64,000 nucleotides of DNA from Aliivibrio sp. S4MY1 (GTDB lineage: Bacteria; Pseudomonadota; Gammaproteobacteria; Enterobacterales; Vibrionaceae), in the NCBI RefSeq assembly GCF_028765545.1, contig NZ_JARACP010000002.1, positions 62,001 through 126,000 on the forward strand. The letters are read 5' to 3'. How positions within the stretch are numbered: position 1 is the stretch's first letter; the number at the start of each line of letters is the position of its first letter. The translations under genes and the position numbers were made by a program. The notes beneath the pieces were generated by a model. The model was not told the origin of the DNA, did not search any database, and saw nothing but the letters and a program-made list of their open reading frames with translations. Of the stretch, positions 1 to 8,266 are shown piece after piece.

Positions 1-921
1 CATCAATATTCACAAGCAGAGTGGATAACCAAGCTAACCCAAAACGCCACCAATGGACACCACCCAAGTGAGCACCCACTTGCAGACTTTAAAACTGGCA
101 ATATTTTGTTCTTTGCACATGGTTATAACAACAGCCAAGAAGAGGTTATTCAACGTCATAAATTGTTGGATATGCACCTTAAACAGCATGGGTTTACAGG
201 CACTATTGTCAGCTTTGATTGGCCCTGCGCTACTTATACACTTAACTACCTTGAAGACAGAATGGACGCCTACCAAAGCGCACTGAAATTGGTAACGGCT
301 GGTATTACCCCACTGGCGATAAATCAACTTAAAGAGCACCAAAACCAATGTGATATTGATGTGCATTTACTGGGTCACTCGACAGGCGCTTATGTGATAC
401 GAGAGGCCTTTTACCAAGCCAGTAAAAACCGCAGCCTACAGCGCATTCACTGGAACGTAAGCCAAGTGTGTTTTATAGGTGGAGACATTGCCAGACAATC
501 ACTCAGCCATGATGATAACAAATCAAAACCTCTGTTTGCCCAAGCCAGTCGCATAACCAATTACCAAAGCCCTTTTGATAACGCCTTAAAAATATCAAAC
601 ATAAAGCGAGCAGGCTTAGCCCCACGCTGCGGACGCGTTGGCCTACCCGATGATGCACCAAGTAATGTGGTTAACGTAAACTGTGGCGACCATTGGCAAG
701 CGTTAATACAACCGAATGAAGATAAGCACATAGGTAACTGGACACACTCTTGGCACTTTCACTGCACGCATTTTGCCGAAGATTTAGCCCACACCCTACA
801 AGGTGATATCGATAGATTAGCCATACCGACAAGAGAGCGAGTAGATGGAGAGCTAAGATTAACAGTAAAGAAGACAGGTATACCCAAGAAGGAAAGACGT
901 AGGATTAAAGAGTGGGAGTAA
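1..921 (+). CDS. Alpha/beta hydrolase, 5' end outside the window
   Basis: The reading frame is open from base 1 with no ATG or GTG in frame before the conserved core, so the gene starts outside the window; the in-frame TTG at 106 is inside the first core strand and is unlikely to be the start. The core shows an oxyanion-type FFAHGYNN stretch and a nucleophile elbow GHSTG with the serine codon at 379, typical of alpha/beta hydrolases of the DUF900 kind. A His-rich stretch near the C-terminus (HSWHFHCTHF) could supply the catalytic histidine. Substrate is unknown. No signal peptide can be judged because the N-terminus is missing. It ends tail to tail with the methyltransferase-HNH gene, 17 bp away. 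Confidence 0.75.
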   Translation, partial: HQYSQAEWITKLTQNATNGHHPSEHPLADFKTGNILFFAHGYNNSQEEVIQRHKLLDMHLKQHGFTGTIVSFDWPCATYTLNYLEDRMDAYQSALKLVTAGITPLAINQLKEHQNQCDIDVHLLGHSTGAYVIREAFYQASKNRSLQRIHWNVSQVCFIGGDIARQSLSHDDNKSKPLFAQASRITNYQSPFDNALKISNIKRAGLAPRCGRVGLPDDAPSNVVNVNCGDHWQALIQPNEDKHIGNWTHSWHFHCTHFAEDLAHTLQGDIDRLAIPTRERVDGELRLTVKKTGIPKKERRRIKEWE

Positions 922-938
922 GTTGCTCCCACTGAGTA

Positions 939-2639
939 TTACCATTCTCTAACTAATAAGCGACTCTGAACCCCTTTGATTTGAAATCCCATTGCATCAA
1001 ATACCTCCTCAAAATCTCTGCATTGAGGGGGGATATTTGGTAATGACAGCGAGGCTTCATTAAAGAATCGTTGCTGATCACTAGGCTCATCCCACGCTTG
1101 TTGCCACCATTCTATAATTGCTGGTTTGGCTTTATCTAATCTCGATAACGAAGGGACTCTATCTCGCTTCTCTAAATTTGACTTACTGCATGTCGGTAAT
1201 AAATTCCAATGATCGTTATTCGGCCAATGAGCAAAAGGCAAACAGTGATCAACATGATACTCACCTTTCAACGCTTGATGACTCCAAACACAATTAATTA
1301 CCTGGTTATTATTTCTCAGTTTTTCAACCTTAGTGCGCACCCTATTGGTATCATGCTTTTTATCTAACCAAACTAAACAATCATGGTACGTTTGTAGCGT
1401 TATATTATTCTCTCTGTTCGCCTCAAATCGCTGCATTTCAGAAATCCACTGATTCACAACTAATGGCTCAATCCAAGAATAATAAAGACGGAAACATTCC
1501 CAAAGGTTTTGCTTTAACACAAACGAACCAAAGCTTTCAAAGAAGGTAGAATCAAGCACAATACTGGATTCTATTTGACGTCTTTTAGGTGGCGCAACAG
1601 TTAAAAATTCATGCTTTTTGTCTTTTGAAGAGCCCGAATAAATAAAATTAATTGGCCCATCTTTCATGGTTTTTATCGTTGCTTGCATTGCTTTTTGTAA
1701 GGCTTTCGCTTCTTCCCCACAAAATACAGCACCAATCGCTAAATCATCAGCCGATAAATGAGCCAGTTTTTTCCATCCATCTTCAGTGATAAATGCTAAG
1801 CCTTTTTGGGTATTACTATTTTGTTGGATATTACCGACATCAATTAACCGCTTATACGCTTTAATCCAATACAGTGCGACTAACCCTAATGGAATGGAGA
1901 CTTCACCATCAGTGCGATCCAACACACAGCCTGAATGAGCATCTGCAATACGCAATAACACACGCAGTAGCGCTAGTTTATAGGTTGAGCTTTTGCTGTC
2001 ATTAACAATGATACGACGAACTTTATTAAGATCACCAAAACCATCATCAGGTAAACTCATCACAACCGTTTGCCATTTAACCTCGCTACGCTTTAATGCA
2101 TCAGGCTCAGCTTCGGTAACTAATCGCGTGTGTAAACAAGCATCTTTTGAAAATTGAGCTAACTCATCAATTGAACATGAATACGAACTTCTACCATCAG
2201 TGAAATCACCATGACGTAAACTGATCACCAAGCGTCCATTTGGAGCAAGAAGATTTGAGAGTTTTCTAAAAGCGCGAGCACGTGAACTTGGTGGAATGTG
2301 CATCCAAACAGCACTAACCAAAATGACATCAAAGCGCATGCCTAATCCGATGGTGTGACTCAATTCAGGTAATGAATCATCCAACCATTGCACTTGTTCA
2401 CCTGTGTGTTTTTTGCCTAAATCTCGCATTTCCTTTGCGGGTTCTAAAGCAATAACCGTACACTTTTGATCTAAAAACCATTTGGAATCTCGACCAATAC
2501 CGGCCCCGACATCCAGAATTTTCTCACCAGAAAATGGCCAAAATAACTTCCAACTGGCATGAACTTTCTCAAACGTTACTGATGTGTAATTTTGAAGTAG
2601 TTCTTCTGAATGTTGATTATAAAATTGAATGTTTTTCAT
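939..2639 (-). CDS. Class I SAM methyltransferase fused to HNH endonuclease
   Basis: A 566-residue protein with two recognisable ends. Residues about 1-200 form a class I SAM-dependent methyltransferase with the glycine-rich motif I ILDVGAGIGRDSKWF near residue 41 and an acidic ALEP motif II. The C-terminal part holds an HNH nuclease: HVDHCLPF at 462-469, the asparagine in NLLP and the final NLEKRD, preceded by a CVWSH segment. The middle (about 210-430) is unassigned, helix-rich, and resembles regions seen before HNH domains in standalone nucleases. The 69-bp gap to the upstream HNH gene on the same strand suggests one operon. It may act in phage defence, with the methyltransferase modifying a small molecule, RNA or DNA and the HNH domain cutting nucleic acid; that role is inferred from domains and neighbours only. 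Confidence 0.8.
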   Translation of the reverse strand: MKNIQFYNQHSEELLQNYTSVTFEKVHASWKLFWPFSGEKILDVGAGIGRDSKWFLDQKCTVIALEPAKEMRDLGKKHTGEQVQWLDDSLPELSHTIGLGMRFDVILVSAVWMHIPPSSRARAFRKLSNLLAPNGRLVISLRHGDFTDGRSSYSCSIDELAQFSKDACLHTRLVTEAEPDALKRSEVKWQTVVMSLPDDGFGDLNKVRRIIVNDSKSSTYKLALLRVLLRIADAHSGCVLDRTDGEVSIPLGLVALYWIKAYKRLIDVGNIQQNSNTQKGLAFITEDGWKKLAHLSADDLAIGAVFCGEEAKALQKAMQATIKTMKDGPINFIYSGSSKDKKHEFLTVAPPKRRQIESSIVLDSTFFESFGSFVLKQNLWECFRLYYSWIEPLVVNQWISEMQRFEANRENNITLQTYHDCLVWLDKKHDTNRVRTKVEKLRNNNQVINCVWSHQALKGEYHVDHCLPFAHWPNNDHWNLLPTCSKSNLEKRDRVPSLSRLDKAKPAIIEWWQQAWDEPSDQQRFFNEASLSLPNIPPQCRDFEEVFDAMGFQIKGVQSRLLVREW

Positions 2640-2708
2640 AAGTGCTATGTACTGCCTTGTTAGCCTATTGAGAGTTTCAATTTGAAAATATTTCTAGTAT
2701 AGGCTCTA

Positions 2709-3836
2709 TTATCGCCCTTTAAATAAAGTCATTCGATGATGCTTTAAATATTTTTCATGTTCTCGATTTACATGAAAAGACATTCCGTCAGTAATACCTA
2801 ATATTTCTGGTTTTTCCAAGTGACTAGAAACCATTACTTTTCCTGAATTTTCAAACGAAATAAATCCAAGATCAAAAGCTTTATCTAAATTAGCAAGCAA
2901 TAACAAACCGTTAAATTTATCTAGCCGTTCATCATTATTAGCGTCTCGCCAAGGTTTAATATGCGACGCAACCAACATCTGTGTATTTTTATATCCAGTT
3001 ACTGAGCATCCTTTCCACATCTCTATAAGTTGTTTTCTAAATGTTCCCTGTCCCATTCTGGTGTTGACCATTATTGATTTTTCAGTTTGGGTTAATTTTG
3101 TATTCTCAAAAATCTCTTGAATATCTGCTTTTACATCTATTTGGGATAAATCAGAAAGAAAATGTTGATATGAGTTTAATGCTGCACTGTACATACTGTT
3201 CCCTCTAGCATTAAATTCTTTAAATTTTTCAAGCGAACGAGCACTTTCTGAAAGACGGCAAAACTCTCGAAAAGACTTCACCTCAGTTAATGGCGCATCT
3301 ATAAGCCCCTCTTGTACCATCCAATTAGAAATAGACCCACGAATCGCTTGAGAGTAATTCTTCGCTGTTTTCTCAGATTTACCAATATCAATAAGCCATT
3401 GAATATAAAGCTCAGTTAAGTCTGATAAATTTTCTACTAACGCATCTTTAAAATCATTAACTACTATTGAACTTTTTAAGTAATCAAAAAGCTCACAATC
3501 CAAATAAGCATAATCAACTGCTTTATTTGAATACCCTTTAATCAGGGAAACATCAATACCTTCTTGGTAAGATAAATGCCAAAAACCTTCACTTTTTAAA
3601 TGATAAAAAGGGTTTTCTGGAGTATCTCTATCTTGACCTTGTTTACGTTCATTAAAAAAATATGTGAACCGATTTTTCAAAGTAGTATCAAGTTTAATTT
3701 TATTCTCATAGATGTAGCCCGCTTGTATTAAATCCATAACAGCAAGTAACATGCATACTTTATGAGGGCTTTTCTTTCCCTTACTACTATTCATGTTTAA
3801 ATTACGGAACTTGTCTACATAATACTCAACAGACAT
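2709..3836 (-). CDS. HNH endonuclease, possible modified-DNA restriction enzyme
   Basis: A 375-residue protein. The C-terminus (about 270-375) is an HNH_2-type nuclease: CSVTGYKN, then ASHIKPWRDA with the catalytic histidine, then LDKFNGLLLLANLDKAFD and the FDLGFISF strand common in this family. The N-terminus has GKKSPHKVCMLLAVMDLI and later NPFYHLKSEGFWHL, which resemble the PHK-LLL and PFxxLxxDGxW patterns I recall from the sulfur-binding domains of type IV McrA-like enzymes that read phosphorothioate DNA. A helical segment (about 140-230) lies between them. First gene of a likely two-gene operon with the methyltransferase-HNH fusion, and divergent from the NERD-helicase. A restriction role against modified DNA is inferred; no dnd genes are visible here. 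Confidence 0.75.
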   Translation of the reverse strand: MSVEYYVDKFRNLNMNSSKGKKSPHKVCMLLAVMDLIQAGYIYENKIKLDTTLKNRFTYFFNERKQGQDRDTPENPFYHLKSEGFWHLSYQEGIDVSLIKGYSNKAVDYAYLDCELFDYLKSSIVVNDFKDALVENLSDLTELYIQWLIDIGKSEKTAKNYSQAIRGSISNWMVQEGLIDAPLTEVKSFREFCRLSESARSLEKFKEFNARGNSMYSAALNSYQHFLSDLSQIDVKADIQEIFENTKLTQTEKSIMVNTRMGQGTFRKQLIEMWKGCSVTGYKNTQMLVASHIKPWRDANNDERLDKFNGLLLLANLDKAFDLGFISFENSGKVMVSSHLEKPEILGITDGMSFHVNREHEKYLKHHRMTLFKGR

Positions 3837-4055
3837 ACTTCATCCTATAAAGAGATTTAAGTTAGATTAAAAGCATAAGATTAATAATCCTATATATTCT
3901 AAACTTATTAATAATGTACTGATTTTATCGTAAATAAACAAAAAAAACATGAAAAGCATCACTAAATCAAAAAGTTACTTTATTTGGTTATTCATCACTT
4001 TTCTTAATAGAATATTACCCTATAATCAGGCCAAAATTCTTATTCTGAGTAGTAC

Positions 4056-5915
4056 ATGGCTGAGTTAATACCAACATTAAATACCTGTTTATCAAAAATG
4101 ACATCAGGCGAAAAACGTTTAGCACAACGGCTAGAGAGCTTGTTAGAGGATGATTATATATGTTGGTATGATATTCCTGTAGGGCGTCTGCGTCGCTACC
4201 CAGACTTTATCATTTTGCATCCTGCTCGTGGGTTACTATTTCTTGAAGTTAAAGACTGGAAGCTCGATACTATAAAAAGTATTGATGCTGCTCGGGTTGA
4301 ATTGCTAACTCCTAAAGGCATTGAAACAACCAGTAATCCTATTGAGCAAGTTCGTCAATGCAGCTACCAAGTAATTGATAAACTTAAACGCGATAAATTA
4401 CTCATTAACCAAGAAGGGAAATACAAAGGCAACTTATGCCTTCCTTACGGTTATGGTGTTGTATTGACCAATATTACTCGAATGCAATTAGACAGAGCTA
4501 TTCCATTAGAGGCGCAAGACTCGATACTCCCTCATCATTTGGTTATCTGTAAAGATGAAATGATAAGCACAATAGATCCTGAGCTTTTTCAATCGAAGCT
4601 GTGGCATATGTTTAATTATCAGTTTGGGAACAAATTAACATTACCTCAAGTAGATCGAATCCGTTGGCACCTTTTCCCTGAAATTCGTATTTCAAGCCCT
4701 GAGCAACAAACTCTATTACCTTTAGACAGTGATGACGAATCAGTAAACACCAATGCCTATATTCCCGACATCATTAAAATTATGGATATTCAACAAGAGC
4801 AATTGGCTCGAAGTTTAGGCGACGGACACCGTGTTATTCATGGCGTAGCTGGCTCTGGAAAAACACTGATCTTAGGCTACCGCTGTTTACATTTAGCTGA
4901 ACAGTTAAAAAAGCCAATTCTTGTCCTCTGTTTTAATATTACGTTAGCGGCAAGATTACGCAGTTTCATTGATGAAAAGGGTATTTCAGGACAAGTTCAG
5001 GTTTATCATTTTCACGATTGGTGTGGGCAACAGATCAAAACCTATCATTTAGATGTCATTAAAGGTGATGCACCCTATTGGGAACGACAAGTAGAGACCG
5101 TTATTAATGGTGTTGAAAAAGGAGATATTCCAAAAGGACAATACGGAGCATTATTAATTGATGAGGGGCATGATTTTGAAGCTGAATGGCTTACGTTAGT
5201 TACTCAAATGATTGATCCTGATACTAATTCTCTATTACTGCTTTATGATGATGCTCAATCAATCTATAAAAAGAAAAATAATTTAGATTTTAGCCTAGCA
5301 AGCGTTGGTATTCAGGCTCAAGGTCGAACAACTGTACTACGTTTAAATTATCGTAATACAAGAGAGATCCTGTCTTTCTCATATAATTTTGCTAAGCAAT
5401 ATTTTGAAAATTCAGACGCCAAAGAAATCCCATTAATTCACCCCGAATCAGCTGGAATTACTGGTACGCATCCTGTTGTTAAAAAGTTTTCAACAATGGA
5501 CCAAGAAGTTGAATATGCAATAAAATGTTTAGTCCATTGGCAGAAAAATGGTTATGCGTGGAGTGATATTGCCATTATTTATCCTTGTAAACACATTGGA
5601 CAAAAAGTATCTGAAGCATTACAAGCTAAAAATATTCCTTATATTTTGCTCGCTAAATCTGAATATAAGAAAAAATACAACCCAAGCACAAATGTTGTTA
5701 ATGTTCTACCGATACCAAGTAGTAAAGGGCTTGAGTTTAAAACAGTTGTCATTCTAAACTCATCAAATATTCCTAAAAAAAGCAGCGATAGATCAGAAGA
5801 TATTCGTCGTCTATATGTGGGTATGACCCGCGCAACTCATAATTTATTAACTACTTATCATAAAGAAAATGAGTTAAGTGAAAGCCTTGAGGCTGCCGCT
5901 ACTATAAATGCATAA
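4056..5915 (+). CDS. NERD nuclease domain plus UvrD-type SF1 helicase
   Basis: A 619-residue protein. The N-terminus (about 15-130) is a NERD nuclease-related domain with the PD-(D/E)XK-like pattern PDFIILHPARGLLFLEVKDW. An SF1 helicase follows: Walker A GVAGSGKT near residue 266, Walker B ALLIDEGHDF near 366, DDAQSIY, LRLNYRNTREI, and the motif VI stretch RRLYVGMTRATHNL near the C-terminus. The nuclease-helicase arrangement is known in single-gene phage defence proteins such as Nhi and in other uncharacterised island genes; I do not claim orthology. It is divergent from the two HNH genes across a 219-bp AT-rich gap. No obvious Shine-Dalgarno precedes the ATG. Function in DNA degradation and unwinding is inferred from motifs. 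Confidence 0.85.
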   Translation: MAELIPTLNTCLSKMTSGEKRLAQRLESLLEDDYICWYDIPVGRLRRYPDFIILHPARGLLFLEVKDWKLDTIKSIDAARVELLTPKGIETTSNPIEQVRQCSYQVIDKLKRDKLLINQEGKYKGNLCLPYGYGVVLTNITRMQLDRAIPLEAQDSILPHHLVICKDEMISTIDPELFQSKLWHMFNYQFGNKLTLPQVDRIRWHLFPEIRISSPEQQTLLPLDSDDESVNTNAYIPDIIKIMDIQQEQLARSLGDGHRVIHGVAGSGKTLILGYRCLHLAEQLKKPILVLCFNITLAARLRSFIDEKGISGQVQVYHFHDWCGQQIKTYHLDVIKGDAPYWERQVETVINGVEKGDIPKGQYGALLIDEGHDFEAEWLTLVTQMIDPDTNSLLLLYDDAQSIYKKKNNLDFSLASVGIQAQGRTTVLRLNYRNTREILSFSYNFAKQYFENSDAKEIPLIHPESAGITGTHPVVKKFSTMDQEVEYAIKCLVHWQKNGYAWSDIAIIYPCKHIGQKVSEALQAKNIPYILLAKSEYKKKYNPSTNVVNVLPIPSSKGLEFKTVVILNSSNIPKKSSDRSEDIRRLYVGMTRATHNLLTTYHKENELSESLEAAATINA

Positions 5916-5940
5916 CCCCTAGCCCTGATTGTGACCCGTA

Positions 5941-6053
5941 GGGCCAAGACACAGCGAAGCGTTTTGTGGCTTGGTTGAGCCATTGGTGTGTAGCGAAGTA
6001 TGAGCGTAATGCCAATTCGCGAGATAAAGCAGGTTGCCCGAAGGGTGCTTCTT
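5941..6053. other. Three consecutive hairpins in an intergenic stretch
   Basis: Between the helicase and the next gene lie three adjacent inverted repeats: CCAAGACACA paired with TGTGGCTTGG around a GCGAAGCG loop, ATTGG with CCAAT around a GCGAAG loop, and AAGCA with TGCTT around CCCGAAGGG. The stretch is richer in GC than its surroundings. A 66-residue frame on the minus strand crosses it but is arginine-rich and looks non-coding. It may be a small RNA, a repeat element or the scar of an insertion. Confidence 0.4.
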
Positions 6054-6094
6054 TGCAAGATGCTTAGATTGAGATAAGAGTTGTGATGGTTAAT

Positions 6095-6133
6095 TTAATG
6101 ACTAAGAACGAGAGATTGTTTCTTAGTCATTAA
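6095..6133. terminator. Perfect 14-bp inverted repeat, likely terminator
   Basis: The arms at 6095-6108 and 6120-6133 are perfect reverse complements with an 11-base loop. It sits directly after the stop codon of the minus-strand small gene, so it probably ends that transcript. The T-tract is poor, so termination strength is uncertain. Confidence 0.55.
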
Positions 6134-6135
6134 GA

Positions 6136-6372
6136 TTAGGCGATATTGTTTAGCGCTCGCTGTTGATCCATGTAAACTTTTAATCGATTAGCTCTGGATT
6201 CGATTTCTTTCTCTCTTAATTCTCCACGCTTCATGGCGAAGTTGATGGCTTGTTGATCATACACGCCTTCGTTCTGCATTTTCATGTTACTTATGCTGTT
6301 TTTTAGCTCTTCTTGGCTTCTGTCTCTTTCTATTGATTCAGTTTGAATTTTACCAATTGCTTCTACTTTCAT
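6136..6372 (-). CDS. Small charged helical protein, unknown function
   Basis: A 78-residue protein preceded by an AGAGGCGAT ribosome binding site. It is rich in Glu, Lys, Arg and Gln with no cysteine and no membrane segment, and is probably one or two long helices or a coiled coil (KRGELREKEIESRANRLK). I recognise no family. It stands alone between the structured intergenic stretch and the crotonase gene, with a strong inverted repeat just past its stop codon. The clear ribosome binding site and terminator support a real gene. Confidence 0.6.
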   Translation of the reverse strand: MKVEAIGKIQTESIERDRSQEELKNSISNMKMQNEGVYDQQAINFAMKRGELREKEIESRANRLKVYMDQQRALNNIA

Positions 6373-6589
6373 ATCGCCTCTGACCCCGTATTTATACCAG
6401 ATGGGCTTTCCTTTTTTCTAAATTTAGTTGTAAGCGCTAATCTGGTCAAGCAATAGTGAAGCAACTTTCACAACTTTATGGCAAAGATCAATGCTTCGTG
6501 CTCTATCTCTTATATCTATCACGCTTATCCTGCTCTTTTTGGCTTTTTAACTATACTGGTGGTGGGATTGAAACATTAAAAGGATTTGT

Positions 6590-7396
6590 ATGAACTACCA
6601 GCATCTTCAGGTTGAACAAGAGGATAATATTCTGATTGTTCGCTTGCACCGCCCTGAGAAACTAAATGCAGTCAATTATCTTATGTTTGAGGAGTTAATT
6701 GATGTTAGCCGCAAAGTTAAGCGTGATCACACCATTAGGGCGGTAATTTTAACCGGCAGTGGTGATAATTTTAGTTCGGGTTTGGATTTTAAGTCGATCA
6801 TGAAACAAAAATCTCAAGCGATTAAATTACTGTTAAAAGTCTGGCCGGGCAATGCGAATAAGGCACAGCAAGTGAGTGCCAATTGGCGTGGGCTTTCGGT
6901 GCCTGTGATTGCGGCGATTGATGGGTATTGTTGGGGTGCTGGGCTTCAAATTGCACTTGGGGCTGATTTTAGAATTGCGTCTTCTCGCGCTAACTTGTCG
7001 ATTATGGAGTCAAAAATGGGCCTAACCTCTGATATGGCAGGGTCTTTAACGCTTAGGGAGATTATGCCTAAAGACCAAGCAATGAGGCTCAGTATGTGTG
7101 CGACGCAGTTAGATGCAAAAACGGCGTTGCATCATGGGCTTATTACTGAGATTAACGACAAACCATTAGAGGCGGCAATTGAGTTAAGTAAACAGTTTGC
7201 GCAGACGTCGCCTGATGCGATTGCGGCAATTAAGCATATTTACAACCGTTATTGGACGGCGCCTAGATGGAAGCTTTTGGCTTATGAGACTTATAGCCAA
7301 GTGCGTATTTTAGTAGGTAAGAATTTTATGCAGGCGCAATATGCATTAAAGAAAAAAGCGCTGCCTATGTTTAAAAACAGACAACGCTTTTGGTGA
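6590..7396 (+). CDS. Crotonase / enoyl-CoA hydratase family protein
   Basis: A 268-residue protein with a crotonase fold. It shows the HRPEKLNAVN start of the core, an oxyanion-hole segment FSSGLDF, the second GYCWGAGLQIALGADFRIA signature, and ANLSIMESKMGLTSDMAG. The Glu in MES and the Asp in TSD occupy positions used by hydratases and by dienoyl-CoA isomerases respectively, so an isomerase activity is possible. It acts on an acyl-CoA thioester in the cytoplasm. A good ribosome binding site (AAAGGA) precedes the ATG. The last 18 codons are duplicated 923 bp downstream, where the second copy lacks the rest of the gene. Confidence 0.85.
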   Translation: MNYQHLQVEQEDNILIVRLHRPEKLNAVNYLMFEELIDVSRKVKRDHTIRAVILTGSGDNFSSGLDFKSIMKQKSQAIKLLLKVWPGNANKAQQVSANWRGLSVPVIAAIDGYCWGAGLQIALGADFRIASSRANLSIMESKMGLTSDMAGSLTLREIMPKDQAMRLSMCATQLDAKTALHHGLITEINDKPLEAAIELSKQFAQTSPDAIAAIKHIYNRYWTAPRWKLLAYETYSQVRILVGKNFMQAQYALKKKALPMFKNRQRFW

Positions 7397-7397
7397 G
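7344..7397 (+). repeat. 54-bp direct repeat, left copy (3' end of crotonase gene)
   Basis: Identical over 54 bases to 8267-8320. This copy is the functional 3' end of the crotonase gene and includes its TGA stop. A short inner inverted repeat, AAAAGCG with CGCTTTT, lies within it. Identity starts and stops sharply on both sides, as expected for attachment sites flanking an inserted segment. Confidence 0.9.
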
Positions 7398-7450
7398 TTA
7401 GCTAAACGTAGCATATTTAACTCTCCACATAAGTTTGTATATACATTTAA

Positions 7451-7597
7451 TTATGAGCAAACTACTTGTTGTTTCTTCTCACCAGATAACTCTGGTGCAG
7501 AGGTTCTATACTTATCAGACATCAATGTCTTAGCATTTTTTAGGAGTAACTTGCGCATATCCTGAGCAGATAAACGTTTAGTATTTTTTTTGTTCAT
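7451..7597 (-). CDS. 48-residue basic small protein in the insertion cassette
   Basis: An ATG preceded by a strong GGAGGAG ribosome binding site opens a 48-codon frame ending in TAA at 7451. The product is basic (MNKKNTKRLSAQDMRKLLLK at the start) with a short helical region and ends in Cys-Ser. It follows the GNAT-like gene on the same strand after 68 bp, which contain a small hairpin (CCTAA/TTAGG at 7635-7650). I recognise no family. It could be an antitoxin, an inhibitor or a partner of the GNAT protein. Confidence 0.6.
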   Translation of the reverse strand: MNKKNTKRLSAQDMRKLLLKNAKTLMSDKYRTSAPELSGEKKQQVVCS

Positions 7598-7665
7598 GGC
7601 TCCTCCAGAGAACTTCTATATGGTTATATTATAGCCTAAGTACATTTAGGAATGAAGATTTAAGT

Positions 7666-8241
7666 TTAGCCTAACAACTCAGTCATTATTCGCTGCTGAG
7701 CATCTTGCAAAGATTCATAACTCGCATACATTGCTAAATCTTCACCTGATGTTACTTCAAAACCAAACTGCTCATAGTGTTGAATCAAATCTCTATGTGG
7801 TTGGACTACATATACACCAATACTCTCTTCTCTTAATGCTAGAAAGTAAGTTGCTGCAATAACAACTAGAGTTGTCAATCTTCCATTCAAGGGATGCTTT
7901 CTATTTTCTCTGACTAGCGATTCAATAAGGAAAATATATAAATGTCCATCTAAAGCAGCATAAACACCAAGCATTGCTCCATCAATTTGCGATTCAGAAA
8001 CTAATCGAAAACCTAAATGAAAAGAGTCTTTATGTAAGTAATGTCCATGCTTGCCAAGCCAATTAAGTACTGTTCTGTTATCTCGAACAATACTCTCAAA
8101 ATCATCATCACTTAAAGCTTGTACACTAAGACCCAAATCTACTTGATCAATAAATTGCTGTAAAAATAAAACCGTATCTTGAAGATCTTGCTGTATGTCC
8201 ACTAACTTTACCCCAAATGTAAAATCTCTTAACAAAATCAT
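7666..8241 (-). CDS. GNAT-like acetyltransferase in the insertion cassette
   Basis: Up to 191 residues. The second half fits the end of a GNAT fold: a strand DGHLYIFLIESLV, a helix with RKHPLNGRLTTLVVIAATYF, a strand SIGVYVVQP and the classical HYEQFGFEV ending. The acetyl-CoA loop is atypical, so activity is uncertain. Two starts are possible: the ATG at 8241 has no clear ribosome binding site, whereas a GTG at 8202 follows GGGG after eight bases. A palindrome GTACC/GGTAC (8243-8260) overlaps the upstream region and could be an operator. It is the larger gene of the 923-bp cassette. A defence or toxin role is only a guess. Confidence 0.6.
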   Translation of the reverse strand: MILLRDFTFGVKLVDIQQDLQDTVLFLQQFIDQVDLGLSVQALSDDDFESIVRDNRTVLNWLGKHGHYLHKDSFHLGFRLVSESQIDGAMLGVYAALDGHLYIFLIESLVRENRKHPLNGRLTTLVVIAATYFLALREESIGVYVVQPHRDLIQHYEQFGFEVTSGEDLAMYASYESLQDAQQRIMTELLG

Positions 8242-8266
8242 CGTACCATACTAAAGGTACAATCTT

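Noticed and set aside
106-921. The first gene as a complete 271-residue protein starting at the TTG
   Set aside because: The frame continues to base 1 with hydrolase-like sequence before this TTG, so the gene is cut by the window edge.
5858-6058. A 66-residue minus-strand frame after the helicase
   Set aside because: It overlaps the helicase end, has no ribosome binding site and an odd arginine-rich composition; the region is better explained by hairpins.
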